64,000 bases of DNA from Piscicola geometra (GCA_943735955.1 OX030957.1:10529100-10593099); one strand, 5' to 3'; counted from the stretch's first letter, positions 21,248-33,759 are shown. Numbers and translations are program-made. The notes: generated from the letters alone by a model not told the origin.

Positions 21248-24080
21248 ATGTACCGAGAGCATTTAATTGTTTTGCAGAATAAAAAAATAACTATTTTATT
21301 ATGTATATCAATTTTACTCATTATTGGCTTAGAAGCCGGTGAAATAATTTATGCAGTTAATTGTGGGGGTGGTTCGCATGTTGACTCTTTCGGTATCCGT
21401 TACCAAAAGGACCCTTTGACTGTGGGAGTGTCTTCAGACCATGGAAAAGTACTCACAATCAGACGAGTGCCTCAGATGGATCAAATTTTGTACCAGACAG
21501 AACGCTACCATGTCGACAGCTTTGATTACAACATTCCTATAGGCTCTGATGGCGACTATGTGCTTGTCTTGAAGTTTAGTGAGGTATGGTTCACTGAACC
21601 AAACAAAAAGGTGAATTATTTAGTTTTCAAGACTAATTATTAGCAACTCAAATAATGTTTTCTTGAGTTATAAACTTGCATTTAAATATTATTTAATAAA
21701 TATTTGTCTCATTGACACAGGTTTTTAACGTGAGATTGAATCAACAGCACATAGTGGTCTACAACCTGGACATATTTGCTTCAGTGGGGTTAGGGGCTGC
21801 TCATGACGAAATCGTTCCCTTCTCAATAAAGAACAACATCCTCATGGTCAACAAAGAAAAATCAAAGTTCGATGGAGTTTTGTCTGTGGAGTTTGTGAAG
21901 GTTTGTTTATGCTATTTGTAGCACTTTTCATTGTCTTTGGGGTGACAATTGACAGGGCCAAATTTTAGTTGAAGATGGTGTCTAAAGTGTGAACAAATCA
22001 TTTTTTTTCATTTGAATGTATCATTGTGCTGAGTAAGTTTGTTTGATTTTGCAATGAATTTTCTCATTTGAATGCTTTTTCTAAGGCATATAAAAAATTA
22101 GTTTCTCTTCCTGGTTTAAATTAAATTTAAGAAAAATATAAGAAATTGAATTAGACGGTTTAAAAACCACACGTAAAAAATTATTATTAAAAAACCAAAT
22201 AAAAACACATTCCTATATCTGAAATCCAACTCAGGTTCTTACAATCAATGCATGCATTTTGGATTCCATTAATTTCCAATTCTGATTAGCATATACATAT
22301 TCACCAGCCTGCTTATCAATGAATGTTTCAACTAAAATCAATATCAACTCAAACTCTTCTTTTCTGTTTGCTTCTGGGCTATTCAACTTTCTGTTTCCAC
22401 CATTTTAATCTCTTCTTAAACTGCCTCCTTCTTTTGCGCTTTTCAGGCATTTTATCTTTTTGCTCGCTTGGTATCCGTCTCCCTTTTTGAATGCTGCTGA
22501 AAGCTTCCAAACTCATGTGACACATCCATTGGCGAGACACTTCTGGAATGTTTTTAAACAGAAACTGGTGCATTCTTTCGCCAGATCGTTCATGGGTCTT
22601 GATGGAAAATATCAGGACTTGTTGGCTTTTGGGGACTGAGTTTTAAAAGTTGTTTTATGAATACATAATATGTTATCTGTATTTGTTGCATGGGTGGTGC
22701 CTGTCCCTTTTCTGATGTTCAAATGATGCCGCTATCCTTGTCAAAGGTCACCGTTTACTGGTATTTTTGATTTGGTATGTTTTATCGAGTGGGTTAGTAT
22801 AGAACCTGTCATTTTCTTTTAGGAAGGTTAGCACATTTTCAGCCATTATGGTTTCTAATTGATTTCCTAGGCTATAATGAAGATGCAAAATCATCATTAG
22901 GGATTGTGTGATCGATCAATCAATCAAATAAACTTCTATAGCGCTCTTTCCTCAAATTCAAGAGTGTGGTATGTATCCTTGTGAAACACAATAATCCGTT
23001 GGTGGTAACAGACTTCCGTTGTAGCTTGTCAGTAGAGGATGTTTGAATGATTGCATGAACCTCTTCTAGCAAGCTCCACTCTGCAATGGCTACCATAAAT
23101 ATCGTGTTACAACTTCTCAAGTTGCTTTGAAAAATTTACTATTCGAAAATTTACCGGCCCATACTCAAGCTCTAACTTAGCACTATCGAATCAATTGATT
23201 TCATAATGATTTCTTAAATATGTTTCACATTGCAGCTACAGCTCGACAATCCCAAGATCAACGCCATCTACATCATGAAAGGCAAAGAGGAAGGTGAAGT
23301 TGCCTTCATGACATCTTTCGATTTTATTACAAAACATAACCCTAATTGGTGGACGGGTGGCCGAGTGGTTCATGGCTTGCGGCTTGTGAGTTCAATTCCC
23401 GCTGGAAATTATTGGAGAGGATATGGGCTTGTGAACAGAAATTGTGGAAAACATCGTATTTTCTCCCCTACGACCTGACTGGTTGTGGGAAAAGTTAACG
23501 TTTACAACCTTTTTATTACTATTTTTCTTTTTATTCTTTATTACATATGTCATAATTACCTACGTGTGTACTCGAGCTCTTCAAAATAATTCCACTTAAC
23601 TTTATGAGAAATACATATTTTTTCGCTGGCAACATCAATGTTTTTCTCTGATGAAATATTATTTTTTAAAATTCCTAGCGACGTTTATTGCAACTCTTTA
23701 TAAATAAATGTTTAGTCTTTCGCTCTAAATTAAAGTTTAATGTTTTGGCAGAATTTACAAAAGCGAAATGAGCGATGAAACAACATCATGATGATTGATT
23801 GGACATTACTCACCATGCCACCACTACAACAGAGGTTCCCAGACTGCCTCCCCTCAAGAAGTTTGTCACTCCCACTGGAAACGACGAGGAGGAGGAGGAG
23901 GAGGAAGAAGATGATGCGCCTTCTGAGAAGTCCCCTTCCAAGCACAAACACAGGCGTTCTGTCTCTGAGCTGAGAGTGTCTGATCCGTATGCCACCGAGG
24001 ACCCCACCTCCTTCTCACTGCCCATCGTCATCGCCCTGGCTGCCTTCCTGCCCATCGTCTTCTGCATCTGCAAGCTCTGA
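21248..24080 (+). CDS. MLEC: Malectin, ER carbohydrate-binding protein
   Basis: Four exons: 21248-21610, 21721-21900, 23236-23293 and 23833-24080 (TGA); 282 residues, phases consistent, close to the usual animal length of about 290. It has an N-terminal hydrophobic signal sequence, then the malectin domain (IIYAVNCGGG, SFGIRYQKDPL, LYQTERYHVDSFDY, YVLVLKFSEVWF, LSVEFVK, AIYIMKGKEE), an acidic Glu/Asp run, a basic segment, and a C-terminal membrane anchor ending in FCICKL, the family's usual end. Malectin is a type I ER membrane lectin that binds glucosylated high-mannose N-glycans (Glc2Man9) and works with ribophorin I in glycoprotein quality control. The Tyr/Phe and Asp residues around the sugar pocket appear retained. 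Exon 4's acceptor (ACAACAG) has a weak pyrimidine tract but is the phase-correct choice. Confidence 0.95.
22905..23125 (-). mobile_element. Retroposon fragment with LINE-type tail in a malectin intron
   Basis: Read on the minus strand, it ends GAGCGCTATAGAAGTTTATT followed by GATT repeats. This is the same 3' tail as the LINE at 7236-7620 and the element ending at 63055. The body has an open but unrecognised frame. Confidence 0.55.
23344..23490 (+). mobile_element. tRNA-derived SINE copy in a malectin intron
   Basis: ACGGGTGGCCGAGTGGTTCA (A box) and GAGTTCAATTCCCGC (B box) in tRNA-like spacing, followed by about 90 bases of non-tRNA body. It starts about 50 bases after exon 3. No acceptor stem closes, so it is not a tRNA gene. 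Confidence 0.6.
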
Positions 24081-24640
24081 TGCTGTCTCATTCGATCACT
24101 CAACGCTCTTTACTTTTCCTGTTTAATTCTGTGTTTCCTTCGGTTGGAGTGTGTTGCTCCGTTTGGAATAAGTTATTTTGTTATTTTTCACATTCTTATT
24201 AAGCTATTTTCGTTTCCAAATTCTATTAATTTTAGCCGTTCATTTTGTACGCACCTCAATCTACGAGCTCTTATAATGCCACTCTCACACCCTATCTGAT
24301 CCCCCCTTATCCTCATAATTCTATATAATTATTTCATTATTAAATTTATTAAATACTTTTCTTTTTTTTTCGTTTGCACGGCGTTTCATAGCTTTTTTGT
24401 TCAATTTATCAATGGTAAACTGTGATTTTACATAAACTTCAAAACGGTTAAAATTATTATTTTATATATTAATTCAAACTTATGTTTTCAAATAATTTCA
24501 TTAAGTGGTTTAGTTTTTGATTTTTAAATAACCTAATTATTTAAAAAGAATAAAAAGAAGTATTTATCATTACTTTAAAATGAATGAATCGATGAATCAT
24601 TATGTCTTCATGACTGAGAGTAAGGCAAAAATGTCAGGCA
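24081..24640. other. Malectin 3' flank
   Basis: AT-rich 3' untranslated and intergenic DNA. No canonical AATAAA was picked out with confidence. Confidence 0.4.
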
Positions 24641-24916
24641 TGCATTCACTAGCGGGCTACCAACAACCTAATCTCACTTCTAAATCACGATGCATGCCTT
24701 CTCAAAGCGCAGTAGAACAATAGAAACGAAACGTACTACTGAAGCTCACCTGGAGCAACGTCACACCTTGCACTCAGGTGGCGGTGCACGCTTGAGTTCT
24801 CTCGCCATTTAAACTAGCTATTCGTCGTTGCAGACTAAAAATAAACTTGTCTGTACGCCAGTTTGAATTTAAATCGTAAAAATATCGTTTTGTGGGATAA
24901 TAAAAAGTCTACCAAA
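24640..24916 (+). promoter_or_regulatory. Putative hillarin promoter and 5' UTR
   Basis: A less AT-rich island directly upstream of the hillarin start. It contains two E-boxes, CACCTG at 24747-24752 and CAGGTG at 24775-24780, and a TATA-like ATTTAAA near 24808. A nearer upstream ATG at 24863 is in frame with the start at 24917, but the latter has the better context (ACCAAAATG). No transcription start can be fixed. Confidence 0.4.
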
Positions 24917-27900
24917 ATGTCTCAGCCGAGAAGTTTGAGAGGCATTTTTGTGCCTCCACCCTCCGAGAAGTGTACGAGGTGTGGCGAGCGGGTGTACCAG
25001 GTGGAGAAGGTGGGCCCTGTCAACGAGGTGATCTTCCACAAGCAGTGCTTCAGGTTTGCTGAGACTTTCAAAAAATGATGAGAGGATTTTAGTTTTTTTT
25101 CAATACGAACAGTTCGCGAATAAACTTAGCTTGAAAAAAATTCTCAACTTTTGAAGGTGCTTCATCTGTGGACAGCACTTGACCCTCAAGTCTTACTTCA
25201 CCAGCCAAAATGACTTTATGAACAAAGAAATTTACTGCCAAAAAGACTGTCCGAAAGTTTCAGCACACGGATTTGATGCCAGTGCTATGGGCATTCGGAC
25301 AGCTATGAAAGTTCCAGGTCTCAGTCAGCACAATCTGCAAATCAGAAACACCGGAGACGCTCCGAAGATTGGTTCAGACGCCATGCACATCAGAGAGGCC
25401 ATGTCGGCTCAGAGTGCCTACCAGAAGAAGTACAACACCAAGTACGATAAGCATCACTTCCCTGCCTACTTGGTGAGTTCTTGGACAATTTAATTTTTTT
25501 AACAGCCTATATCTTTATGAGATTCAACTTTTAATGATCTCATTTATACAATGTGTACTTTAGTATTTGAGTTATTTTATTCTTTAAAAAAATATTTTTT
25601 CTAAATGAAATTAACAGTACACAATTAAGTATTAGAACATGCAAACAGGCCCATTTTTCATAATTTATTTCGCTTCATTTAATTCCATCCCAAAACGCAT
25701 CTTTCACAGGTGAATAAGGCAAAAGAGACACTCTACAAGTACCAGGAGGACCTTGAGAGAGAGCACAGAAGAGAGGAAGACAAGCTGATAAACGAGATAG
25801 ACCAGGAAAACAGGGAGGCTGTCAAGAGCATGGAAAAGGAGTTCGACCAGGAGTGGGAACAAGAGCTCAAGCACATCGCCAAACACTACGAAAAAAAAGA
25901 AAAACAGCTGGTGAGTGATCTTTTGAGGAAGCTTTTATAAAAATGGATTATAGTTTTTATAAAAATTAAATTAAACTAAATAATTGAAGAAAGAACCAAT
26001 AATAACAACCATTTAATTTACACTAATATTAACAATAATAATACGGGTTTATAGACCAATTAGGGGAAAAATTTCCATTCGCCTCTACAAGCTACAAAGA
26101 CATTGGTTGCACTCAAGCCTAGGACCATTAGTTATTGGTCAAGTCGAGAGTCGTTACACACTTGGCTACCCGTTTACCAAATTAAGATAACTAAAAAAAT
26201 CTCTATTTCAACAAAAGCTTAATTAAAAAATCTTGTAAAATGTTAATAAATTCATTCTTTTAGTTTCTGAAAGCCTTCATTGTTTCAGATCTCTATTTGC
26301 ATTTCTGTTTAGCTGGTTGTGCTAAGCCAGTCTATATGCAAATATGCTCATAAATCGTTCGTCAGAACTCAAAGCTTTCACAAAATACTTCTTCAACAGA
26401 CTGAACGTGGTTCGAATGAGAGGTTTGAGCAAGAAAAAGCCGAACTACGCAAGACATTGACAGTGAAGATGATGAAGAAGAAGGAGGCTCTGAGCATTAA
26501 ACTGCAGTCGAAGGCGCAGCAGCAGTCGTCGACGATGGTGAAGAAACAGAGTGAGGAGATGCTGGCTCTGCTGAGGTCTAAGCAAGATGAGCTGAAGAGG
26601 GAACTGGAGGATGAAATGGTGGGTTTGGTAGGTCTCATTGGCGTCTGTGGCGTCCTTGATAGTTTCGTAATATTTGATTACTTATTGTTGAAATTGGTCT
26701 TAGAGCTTTTATGTCAGTTTGGATTGTAAACGAATGATTGGCAGTTTTCGATAGCTTCTAGCGCTTAAAATTAAAAATACTTGATGTTATTTCTCTATTG
26801 TAGAGAATTAACCATAATATTGGTACTATATGTCTCTACGAACTTTGTATGCTTTAATCATGATTACTAAAAATTAAAACTTTTGACTCATCCGCCTTTT
26901 CAATCTCTTTTCTGAGCCACTTCAACTGACCCTCACAGAGAAACGCTGTAGGAGAAGAGATCGACAACAACCCTGAGATTCTGGAAGAAGCAATGGCGGC
27001 AATTGAACTGAACACCGAGAGACCTGATCCTCACCCACCTCGCATCAGGAAGAGAGATTTGTATGTTGATCCTGTGGTCTTTGCCGAGTTGGATGAAGAT
27101 GTCTTCAAAGTCTGTGGGACTTTTATTCTAAATTATTTTTTCTGTTTTTAATTTAGGTGTTTTACCTTAAAATAAAAAACTAATAAAATGCATTTCAAAA
27201 AAAAGCAATTATTTAAATATTTTTTTAAAATTGCAAAAATGTCAAATTAAAAAAAGTAACGCCTTTCCCATCAGACCCATGGCCAAAAAATATATTAGAA
27301 ACCCCTATCGATTTCTATAACTCGTCCATCAGGCCATAGGCTGCTTCATTCTCTTTTATGACATTTTTGCCCTCACGCTAAAAATCTTGGCTACGGATCT
27401 GACTATACAATTTAAATCATTACTGCTCATATCAATTCCTATCTATTCACATAACTACCAAAAACATGAAGGACTTTTCATAATCGTCATCATTATTTCG
27501 ATCTTCATCATCATGGCCACAGGTAGCAGAATCGGAACAACTTACTTACACAGAATTGGTGAGGGAATTGACTGAAAACTGCTTGAGTGACCTTCAAAAA
27601 GCCAGGTTAATGAATTAATTTTTTGACAAATAATTAATTTGAATAAATATTTAAAAAATCACAATTGAGATTAATAAACCATGATTTAAACTTTAGCTAA
27701 GTAAATCGCGATCCAAAGTGAAGTGATTAATCCTAGTTCTTAATCATTCTTTCTTTTTTCTCTCTGCTACGAGCACGTTGACGTAGGTTCCTGCATGAGA
27801 AGACATTCTACTTCTCACATTGTTATTCTTGCTCAATTTATCATTTTGATTTTTTAAATCATACCATACTGCTCCGAAGACTGTTCCTTCTTATGGGTTT

Positions 27901-30680
27901 TCTGACTACGTTAGAATGGTTTAATGACCACCCAAGTGACAGTGTTTTGACATTCTCTTCAGTGTGAAAAAATTATTTTATAAAGCGTAGGAATCCTAGG
28001 AATTTATCTTCACAAATACCTCACTATGACGACACGCATCAACAAGATGACTCAAACCTGCTATGCTTCTTTATGACAAATAGGATCCATCTGATTTTTA
28101 TTGACCAAGGACTCACTGAGAATACTGGCGTCTGCTTTGGTTTTCAGTTGAATTTTCTATTGCAATTTCTTTCTTACTGGACTGCCTAAAACGCAGCTGG
28201 AGAAAATTCAGTCTATAATCAACACTACAGCTAGGTTTATAACAGGTGCTAGAAATCATGATTACCTCAGTTCAAAATATTTTTTATACCGAAAAGTTTT
28301 AAATATAATAGCAATATTGTTTTTCTCTAGGTCTTTTCAACTCTACTTTTGTTTTTTCTTTTTACTCTTTTTTTCTGAACCAACATCCTTTGGCTTAACA
28401 ACAACAGGCCTCACTACGTTTAATTTATTTTTATTTTCAAGAATTAAGAAGAAAAAATTTTACACACAACAAACAAAAAACGAACGACATGTAGTAGCTT
28501 TAATGCTTAAACTGTTTCCTTGAAAGTAGAAAAAAGATACAATTAATTAATAATTTATTTATATTACCAATTACTTTCAACCATTTCTACCTTCAACTAC
28601 CACACAGGGCAATTTTCCGTTGGATCACCGTTAAAGACCTTAACGTGATGGAGTTTGATGAGAGACAAAACACCGACACTCCTCTGGGTCTTTTGAAGGG
28701 AATCAAGAGTGGAACAGAAACCTATCAGACACTGTTCAAAAGACTCTGTAGGTTAGACGGTTTGACATTAACTTAAAAATATTATAATGAAAGTAGAATT
28801 ACCGTAGTTTCAATATACATAAAAGACTATTTTTTAAACGAAAATCCTCTTTTATGTCTAAGCTTCTAACCATCTTATCTGCCCTCACAGTTACGCTGGT
28901 TTAATATGCGACGAGATAAGAGGCCATTCGAAAAGTGTGGGATACGAACCAGGCATGAAGATCAAGGAAGACACTTTCATCAACTCTTGGAACGTGGTTC
29001 TCATCATGGGAGACTGGTGGCCTGTGCAGTGCAACTGGGGAGCCAGGTAATGACAACAAATACTGTACTTGCTCTCTAATCAAGTTAAAATAATTCAGTC
29101 AAAAGGATTGCATCTCTAGTTATTTTTTCCTTAAAAGTTAACTTAATTAACTTAATTTTCACATATTTAATGGTTTATTTTTAAAAAATATTTTATTTAT
29201 TTATTTTAGTTTTTCAGCTTATAAATAGAATATTAAAGTATATTAATCGTTTTTTAATAAAATTACATGATATCGTTACAGACACCTGGTGCTAAACAAA
29301 GACCACTCACTGAAAAACAATTCCAAAAAGACCTCGGACAAAATAAGATACCAATACGACGAGCACTACTTCCTCACGGACCCCGATGAGTTCATACAGG
29401 AGTTCTGGACATACGATCCTGAATGGCAGCTCTTAGAGAAGCCCATAACACTGGAGGAGTTTGAAAACTTGCCTTTTGTCAGGTCTGTCTTCTTCCACTA
29501 CAACCTGGAGTTCAACGAAAAGATGCAAGCGGTTTTGAAGACAGACAATAGAGGAGGAGTGGAACTGCGCATCAACGTTCCAGAAGACTTGGTGGAAGAC
29601 ATTGTGTTCCACTACCAGCTGAGGTTCTCGGATAGAGAAAGAAGAAATGACATTGAATACAAAGGCATCAAAATCGAACGTTTCGTCTTCCACTCGATGA
29701 GCGAGAACACTGCTCTCTTCAGCGTTCACGTTCCCATTCCCGCCTCATACTTTCTCGAAATATTTGCCTATAAAATCAATGAGAGTCACAAGATCAGCGA
29801 AGATCCCAACTGCACTATGTCGCCCTTTCGCATGAAGTGCGCTACCAAGTTCAAGATCGTGTGTGACGAGTTGATAGGCAAGATGCACCCCTTGCCCAAC
29901 TGCGCCACTGGAGAGTGGGGTCCAAACAAGGCCAAGCGCCATTTCAACCTCACAGCTAAAACTCCCCACAGCGGTGTTATAAACGTAGAAAATGAAGTCG
30001 AGATCAAGTTCCAGATGGCCCGTCCCTTGAACTTCTTATGCAAGTTGAGACTGAACAATGTAGACGACGCTCTTTTAGAGAAGTTCATCACTGATTCTTC
30101 GACCGATTCCACATACACGCTCAAAGTCACTCCACCCCAGCCTGGCCAGTACGGCTTGGACATTTACGCCAGGCCAGATGAGGCTTCCAACAACCAGCCC
30201 CTGGCGCACGCCTGCAAGTACCTTCTCAACTGCTCCAAAGTTCTCCACCCTGTCGAACTGATCACAAGTGAGAAAGACATCACCAACGGTCTTTCATCTC
30301 TAGAGAAGAAGGTAAAAGAGTCGAAAGGAAAGCTTGGTCCGACTGCAGCCTTCGACGAATTCAGTCTAAAGGTTTCTTCCCACAAGGATCCGGTTATTGA
30401 GAAAGTGGAAAAGGGGGGGCATGTGGTGGTCGAGATGGCGTGCACCAACCCTTCCATCCAGCTGATTGGGCAGCTTTTTTGCGACCCCAATGAAGAGTGG
30501 AACAACAAGGTCTCAATCAAAGAAGGCTCCAAAAAATTCAAGTTTAACCTCGCCTTGCCCAAGGAAGGCATTTACCGCTTCACCATTCTCGCTTGCAAGA
30601 AGGACCAGCCGACGAATAAAGCCATTCCAGTTTACGTATACAACATAATCTACTCAACAGACAGAAAAAAATCACGTTAA
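24917..30680 (+). CDS. hil: Hillarin (LIM domain plus KY/transglutaminase-like protein)
   Basis: Nine coding exons: 24917-25053, 25157-25472, 25710-25910, 26400-26618, 26939-27109, 27523-27605, 28608-28751, 28891-29046 and 29282-30680 (TAA); 941 residues, all phases agree. Residues 19-72 form a LIM zinc finger (CTRC, FHKQCFRCFIC, closing C-x2-D). Residues about 150-300 are charged coiled coil. Residues about 360-480 are the transglutaminase-like core (RAIFRWITVKDLNVMEF, FKRLCSYAGL, then NSWNVV and QCNWGARHLV). The rest is the KY C-terminal region (YQYDEHYFLTDP, PEWQLL, FVRSVFFHY). Hillarin is a cytoskeletal/cortical protein of invertebrates, linked in flies to septins and cytokinesis. Positions where active enzymes carry Cys, His and Asp read GTETYQ, INSWN and VQCNW, so it is probably a pseudoenzyme. 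The gene lies 837 bases downstream of malectin on the same strand. Confidence 0.95.
26095..26185 (-). mobile_element. tRNA-derived SINE copy in a hillarin intron
   Basis: Close copy of 20538-20620 (shared GGTCCTAGG, TTGACCAATAACTAA and ACGGGTAGCCAAGT on the minus strand) in the intron between coding exons 3 and 4. Confidence 0.65.
27960..28300 (+). mobile_element. LINE reverse-transcriptase fragment in a hillarin intron
   Basis: The plus strand reads, through frameshifts and stops, the L2/CR1-type thumb region: INKMTQTCYASL, then GLPKTQLEKIQSIINTTARF and ITGARNHDYLSS. It is an inactive fragment in the intron between 27606 and 28607. Confidence 0.8.
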
Positions 30681-32570
30681 TTTCAGTCAATTCAAAAATT
30701 ATGTTTTTATGTTTTCAATATTTAATACTGTAAAATGGTAATTTCTTAGACGAATATGTATACGTCTATACATAAATATAATAGAAAGAAATAAGAAAAA
30801 AAACTAGTATAGCAGGTTGAAAAGAATTTATCTTCATTTTGGTGTAAAATTGATTTTTCAAGTTATTTTTGGTTTAGATTCAAACTTTAAAATAATTCTA
30901 CAAAAGATGTTGAGATATAAATGAACTTTTTACACTTAAAAAATATAAACTCATATTTTTCTAAATTTTAAATATAAAAAAAAATATACTGATTCATGAA
31001 AAATTGAAATCTCAATAGTTAGGTGTGCAATTAGTTTCAGTATTTGGCTGGCCTATCATAAAATAGCGTTATGAAAAAAGGCTTTGGGCTAAGTGATATT
31101 TGGTTCACTATTTTCCAATCTCTTTCTTCCATAAAAATTTCATAAATTTCTTATAAATATGTATTCTAAGAACCTTGAAGCTTGTATAAACAGTATTTGC
31201 TATTGTGCCGTGTCTGAAGCGCGTTGCTCGTAGACAACTTCATAGTCTTGATAGTTTAGCAGACCTTTAGACTTTTTTATTAACGATAGTTTTTTAGAAA
31301 ACCATAATTAACGAATGTTGAATCAGAAAATTATTTTCACTAAGAGAAATTATTTTTAATTAACTATAAATCTCTACATTCGACAATCCCTTTCTTCACA
31401 AGTAATTTTGTATGATCTATAAAATTCTGAAAATGTTGCCTAATAATTTATTCAAAGAAAAAATATTTTTAGAAATATTGAAATAGTTTTCCAAAGTTTC
31501 TATTGAAATAAATCTGAAAACACTTTCTGTTGTCATCAAAGACATTTACTAAATTGACAAAATTTTATGATGTCTTAAATGAATTAGACATTACAAAGTT
31601 CTTTCTCAATTTTACCACACCTATCGACTATAGAATAAAAATATAATAACTTTTGAACCAATTGAGATATTTGGAAAATTTAAACTGATTTTGAATATGC
31701 GACTCAAATCTATTTATGAATATTTTATTTTAAAAATTTAAATTTCTAAACACTTTGTGGCGGTCGCTAACTATTGCAAGAGAGATATAACTTTTCAATT
31801 AAAGATAATAAAAATAAAAAATCTTTTAAGCTTATAAAATATTACCCATAAAAATAATTCGAGCAGGACTTTTCAAAAGTAGTGTTTTTAAATGAGCTAT
31901 GTCGGAGGATGAGGAAAACAACACTCCTTTTTGCGAAATTGCTTTTACCATTTATCCCTTAAAAGTTTAAATTCTTAAACCCATCTCATGCGTCGGTTCG
32001 CTGAGTCTTTAAGGAATACTCAATCATACAAAGATAATTTATCTAAGTAGTTTTTCAATATCACGGGTACTTTTTCTAAATTTTTCTTGTTCAAGCATGG
32101 CGTGAGTGAGTTCCAAAAAAGTTTTAAACTAGTTTTTTAATTATTTGTATTACCTGATTCTTGAAAAAATCATTAGAAAAAAATTAAACACTTCTATACC
32201 TAATGGATTTTGACCTTGGATTTTTGAAAAATGCACTAGGAAAATAAAATGTAAAGGTATATGGAAAAAACAAAATTTCAACAAAATACTATCAATTCCC
32301 AGATTTTTGACACACTTATAATGTTAAAACACCATCATTTTTCTATATAAAAAATATTTTGGGCCTTAAATTTGAATATAAATTTTAAAAACAAGAATGT
32401 CTATGGTTCTAATTATGGTGAACAATAATAAAACTAGTAACTGAATTACATAAAACATTATAAATAATTTAGTTTGACTAAGAATAGAAAGACTAATGAG
32501 AAATTCATCATTTTAGAATTTGTTTGAATAGTTGAAAAAACACCTCTTTTTTCGTACATTAACATTTTTT
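30681..32570. other. AT-rich intergenic stretch, hillarin 3' flank
   Basis: Nothing identifiable beyond probable hillarin 3' UTR (an A-rich tract with AATAAG/ATAAAT motifs near 30780-30800). Confidence 0.45.
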
Positions 32571-32859
32571 TAGGATCTGTTTTACATTTCCACCACAAAG
32601 GTTTACGTTGAACTCGGTAATTGTAAACATAAACAAAAACAGCTGATGACGCTTTTAATTTAGAATTGCAGGCGTAATTTCAAATAGTTTGCCAAAATTT
32701 CAATAAAAAATTGCCGCTTTTTTACTAATTTTTAGAGACAAAACATAAGCTGATTCAAAGAAATAAATAAAAAGTGCCATCAGCTGTTGTCGTTTATGTT
32801 TACAATTACCGAGTTCAACGGAAACCTTTGTTTGTGGCGGAAATTTAAAACAGATCCTA
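32571..32859. mobile_element. TA-flanked foldback MITE (Tc1/mariner-like)
   Basis: Terminal arms of about 88 bases in inverted orientation, 32571 to about 32658 and about 32770-32859, with about 110 bases between. They begin TAGGATCTGTTTTA and end with its complement (CAGATCCTA). Both arms carry GAACTCGGTAATTGTAAACA or its complement. If the outer TA is the target duplication, the termini are GGATCTG...CAGATCC, as in Tc1/mariner-type non-autonomous elements. The arms differ by a few substitutions and one 4-base indel. Confidence 0.75.
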
Positions 32860-33229
32860 TTTTATTCAAAGTGTTTTACTGTAGACTTTATCAAAAATAA
32901 CTCATAGAAAATTGCAAAAGCGGAAAAAGGTCCATTTGTTCCCTAAATGTCAAATTGGACTAGGCAGACTCAAAAGAAAGTTGTTGGAAGCTTTTAAATG
33001 TCTTAAAAATATTTTTTTAAACAAGAAAAAAGTGGCAAAATATTTTCCATAGGTTTTCTAGCGAAAGTATAATTTTTGCCATCAGACCTAAAAAGTGAGA
33101 AAAATTCAAAAAGGTTTTCATAGGAAATAAAAGATTTAATTCAAACATGTTTTTACTTCTTTTTTTTAATAAAAGATTTTTCATAATTGAGAAAACAAAC
33201 TTCACTAGGCTTTGATCCACATGAAATCA

Positions 33230-33560
33230 CAGCAAAGCATACAGAGACATCATCAGAGACTCTCCATAGCGAGCCAAGAAGCGTCTGCCTAGCCAATTAG
33301 CGATTAGGAAGACAGTCAAGCGAACCGAAAACCCACGCTTTTAATCAGCAGCGGCAACACAAACACCGTCCCGCTGACAGGTGGACGACTCACAAAGCCT
33401 CCGAACGCCTGACAAACCTCCCCTTTTGTTCTCTAATTAGAGTCCTCACTTCAAAAAGATTTCTCTTCCGACTTTTGATTTCCCTTCTTCGCACTCATTT
33501 ACGCCTCTCTCCTCGAGAAAGAGGATTGCAGTTATATGCAATTAACTTTATGGGCTCTCA
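33230..33560. promoter_or_regulatory. GC-richer island with homeodomain-type sites, candidate enhancer
   Basis: This is an island of higher GC in very AT-rich intergenic DNA 3' of Pax6. It holds CCAATTAGCGATTAGG (about 33292-33307), TTTTAATCAG, and the palindrome TCTAATTAGA (about 33431-33440). No exon fits on either strand. The enhancer role is inferred only from composition and motifs. Confidence 0.35.
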
Positions 33561-33690
33561 CTATTATCTTCCTTTCATGAAAGCTCTCAAGCTAGCGTAA
33601 AATCTTGAAAAGTATTTCAAAAAGCGTAATTAATTAACAGAAATGTATGTACAACTTTTTTCAGTTTTCATTCACTAATTATTATATATT

Positions 33691-33756
33691 TATATAGAAC
33701 GATTATATACTAATAGTGAATTATAATGTACTATTAATATATAATCATTCTATTTA
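33691..33756. repeat. 27-bp near-perfect hairpin
   Basis: The arms 33691-33717 and 33730-33756 pair at 24 of 27 positions around a 12-base loop. The sequence is AT-rich (core AACGATTATATACTAATAG). It could be a cruciform, a tiny foldback element or, less likely, a hairpin RNA. Confidence 0.6.
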
Positions 33757-33759
33757 AAC

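Noticed and set aside
23344..23490. Functional tRNA gene
   Set aside because: A and B boxes are present but the acceptor and anticodon stems do not pair and the body continues as a SINE.
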